64,000 nucleotides of DNA, from positions 1-64,000 of the forward strand of contig NZ_MRCE01000017.1 of the NCBI RefSeq assembly GCF_001904725.1, read 5' to 3'. Every line of letters begins with the position of its first letter. The first letter of the stretch is position 1. This DNA comes from Phormidium ambiguum IAM M-71 (GTDB lineage Bacteria; Cyanobacteriota; Cyanobacteriia; Cyanobacteriales; Aerosakkonemataceae). Under the pieces are notes generated by a model, which saw only the letters and a program-made list of their open reading frames with translations, was not told the origin of the DNA and ran no database searches. This document shows, in pieces, positions 62,420 to 64,000 of this stretch. The position numbers were made by a program, and so were the translations under genes.

Positions 62420-63078
62420 GGATTAGCTCGGTAAACAGCAATTACCCCTTCTTCTTGACCAGCACGCTCAATTACCCTTCTGTACTGAAGCCTCCATTGC
62501 AAAGCATTAGAGATAGTCAAAAAGCCTTGTATAGGTGGATTTATAAGTATTTCATCTGCGATATTAGCAGCTTCAATCTCATCAACGGGTAAATTTCTGT
62601 CAAGCAGAAAAGCGATTAAATCATCTTGATTGCCTTCATTTTCTAAAATATTACGAATCCCCCTAGTCATTTGAAAATCTGCTGTTCTTTCGGCACTGAT
62701 ATAGATTGTATGTAAAATATTTAAAGTGGCAGTTCGATTCGTACTATCATCGGTTTTGTCGTAAACAAAGATAATCAGGGAATAACCAAGTCCAAAAATC
62801 TTTTGCCGTGCAGATTTAAAAGGACATGACGATTGCGGTTGTTTGATACTCGTTACTTTAACATCAACAAGTAGTTCGGGAAAATCTATACCGCTTGCTG
62901 AATTACCTTCCACAAATTCGTACCTATCTTTTAGAAAAAGTCTGAACTTTTGTTCCAAATAAGTACCTACGGCTTTACCGTCTGTAATACCGTAAAGCAG
63001 GGGTTCTGGGTGTTGAGATTCGGCGACTGAAAATAGGGCTGCTTCAGAACACAAAGCTTGTACGGTTAGGATTGGCAT
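62416..63078 (-). CDS. Probable type II restriction endonuclease
   Basis: The 220-residue protein has a PD-(D/E)xK-like core: GKAVGTYLEQKF, then SGIDFPELLVDVKVTSIKQP, where D, then D-V-K, fit the catalytic acid and D-x-K. This is followed by LGYSLIIFVYDKTDD. Its ATGA overlap with the methylase gene makes a restriction-modification operon likely. The recognition sequence cannot be read from the protein. It is the first gene of the pair on the minus strand. Confidence 0.75.
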   Translation of the reverse strand: MPILTVQALCSEAALFSVAESQHPEPLLYGITDGKAVGTYLEQKFRLFLKDRYEFVEGNSASGIDFPELLVDVKVTSIKQPQSSCPFKSARQKIFGLGYSLIIFVYDKTDDSTNRTATLNILHTIYISAERTADFQMTRGIRNILENEGNQDDLIAFLLDRNLPVDEIEAANIADEILINPPIQGFLTISNALQWRLQYRRVIERAGQEEGVIAVYRANP

Positions 63079-63441
63079 AGTTACAGCTAAAAATTGTGCC
63101 AGGTATTATATTGTACGTTCTATGTACCGTTTAAGTTGGGTAAGAGCGATCGCCCGAACAACTATGTCATTGTGCCATAATTTACCGAATATGTGCGGTT
63201 CATTGTTAGGCCCGATGGAAAATTTTCCATTGCGCTTAACGAGCGCTACTTCCTCATCCTCATTTTTTAACGCTCAAAATAGCCAACCCCTTTATATAGC
63301 CTGGGTTTTTTGGCTAAAACCAAAACTTTTCCATCCAGCTACGGAAAAGTTATCTTTTCAGTTACACAAATTTTTCAATATTATCCCACCAGGGTTTAAG
63401 GCTACCGCCTTGGTGAGTTGCTCTTTTCACCAAACTAAATA
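63079..63441. other. Intergenic region before the last gene
   Basis: About 360 bp without a convincing gene. The reading frame from 63122 to 63442 has no family-like features. The region contains the third copy of the palindrome and a TATATAG-rich stretch around 63293 that could be a promoter for the gene starting at 63442. Confidence 0.5.
63215..63230. repeat. 16-bp palindrome, copy 3
   Basis: ATGGAAAATTTTCCAT, the inner 16 bp of the palindrome found at 55460 and 57310; the outer pair is lost. Confidence 0.7.
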
Positions 63442-64000
63442 ATGGTAAAAACTAACAGCAAAGCTAAAACTAAAACTCCAGTTGAGCCAGAAATTATTGA
63501 AGACACAACTCAATTCCAATCAGAAGATTTCGACTTTGAAATTGACTCAGAACTCCTACAACCAGGCTACAACCAAGTAAGACGACCTATTCTACCTTAT
63601 GGCATCGTTGTTAACGAACAAGTAGCAGGCATTTTAATCCCAGAAGATCAGTTAGAAAAAGCCAATTGGTTTGTTATGCCTAACGAAGATGAAATGACCA
63701 CAATTGGCTTAACAGAAGACGTTACAGGTTTGCTACTTTGCAAATGTCGCTTCTGCTTACTAGCATTCGTTCCCGAATACATTCGTTACAAGAATGATGT
63801 TCCAGACTTGGGCGGTACTATCATTGGGTTGTATGAGGACTACAAAGCTCAACTCGACAAAAAAACGATGGATGTTGCTAGCGAACACGCGATCGTTTTC
63901 TTAGATGAAAATAACCGTCCCATGCACAGCACGCCTATTGTTGTTAGGTTCAAAAATGTCGCATTGTGGAGTTTTAAAGCAGCGAGAGACGAATTCTATC
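63442..64000 (+). CDS. Hypothetical plasmid protein (DUF5895-like), incomplete at window end
   Basis: The frame starts at ATG 63442 (MVKTNSKAKTKTPVEPE) and is open through the window edge, so the gene is cut. Visible parts include LQPGYNQVRRPILPYGIVVN and QVAGILIPEDQLEKANWF, which I recall from cyanobacterial plasmid proteins of the DUF5895 type, then LLLCKCRFCLLAFV with a Cys cluster. Function is unknown. Confidence 0.6.
   Translation, partial: MVKTNSKAKTKTPVEPEIIEDTTQFQSEDFDFEIDSELLQPGYNQVRRPILPYGIVVNEQVAGILIPEDQLEKANWFVMPNEDEMTTIGLTEDVTGLLLCKCRFCLLAFVPEYIRYKNDVPDLGGTIIGLYEDYKAQLDKKTMDVASEHAIVFLDENNRPMHSTPIVVRFKNVALWSFKAARDEFY

Noticed and set aside
63122-63442. Plus-strand frame of 106 codons
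   Set aside because: Contains the palindrome and has no recognisable content or ribosome site; treated as non-coding.
1-64000. CRISPR array, rRNA, tRNA, insertion sequence
   Set aside because: Looked for repeat-spacer periodicity, cloverleaf-like stems with CCA ends, and transposase motifs; found none I could support.

Overview
The window looks like part of a large cyanobacterial plasmid carrying a heavy-metal resistance island. The cyanobacterial signs are many HIP1-type GCGATCGC octamers, a fragment of the proton-extrusion gene pxcA, DUF2808-like secreted proteins, and close matches in layout to the cyanobacterial metal systems ZiaR/ZiaA, CoaR/CoaT and CopMRS/RND. The plasmid signs are a ParB-like protein, a TraG/VirD4-type coupling protein, toxin-antitoxin genes, a restriction-modification pair and a second set of DNA polymerase III clamp genes. 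I saw no rRNA, tRNA, CRISPR array or transposase. The genus cannot be fixed from the sequence alone.

Layout. 0-7 kb: an N6-methyltransferase-like gene, a PIN protein divergent from an XRE/ImmA-like regulator, and a dnaN-dnaX-holA operon. 7-10 kb: a TPR protein, an NRAMP transporter and a YnfA-like protein. 9.7-14.2 kb: a zinc module (ziaR divergent from ziaA, with an SmtB-type operator), a VKOR-thioredoxin fusion and a short CDF transporter. 14.4-25.6 kb: efflux cassette 1 (RND adaptor, HME-RND pump, lipoprotein, CDF, three DUF2808-like genes, response regulator, histidine kinase). 25.7-34.7 kb: a beta-propeller protein, a Met-rich peptide, a thioredoxin-like protein, two MerR regulators, a metal-island lipoprotein, and an adaptor beside a truncated HAE1-type RND pump. 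34.8-38.4 kb: a phytochelatin synthase/RND chimeric remnant and the cobalt module coaR-coaT. 38.4-43 kb: a copper module (double cupredoxin, a 30-residue membrane peptide, CopA, CopZ, Csp copper-storage protein). 43.3-54.4 kb: CopM (DUF305) and efflux cassette 2, a diverged duplicate of cassette 1. 54.5-64 kb: plasmid functions (RHH protein, ParB-like, coupling protein, PIN toxin pair, type II RM, and an incomplete gene at the right edge).

Regulation is the most striking part. Nine copies of an 11-bp-period direct repeat, TTTCATC-N4-TTTCAT, stand before the genes of both efflux cassettes, copM, the DUF2808-like genes and both two-component systems. I recall this as the binding site of CopR-type response regulators. 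Separately, eight copies of a dyad with about CTCTAG-type arms sit between -35 and -10 hexamers spaced 19-20 bp, the hallmark of MerR-type promoters. They precede the Met-rich peptide, the thioredoxin-like protein, a lipoprotein, an RND adaptor, one MerR gene itself, copZ, copM and one site with no gene. copM carries both kinds of site. With ZiaR and CoaR, four sensor families act in about 45 kb.

The island also holds much gene debris (pxcA, VapC, a phosphatase, an HAE1 pump, phytochelatin synthase), which suggests repeated recombination among duplicated metal-resistance segments.
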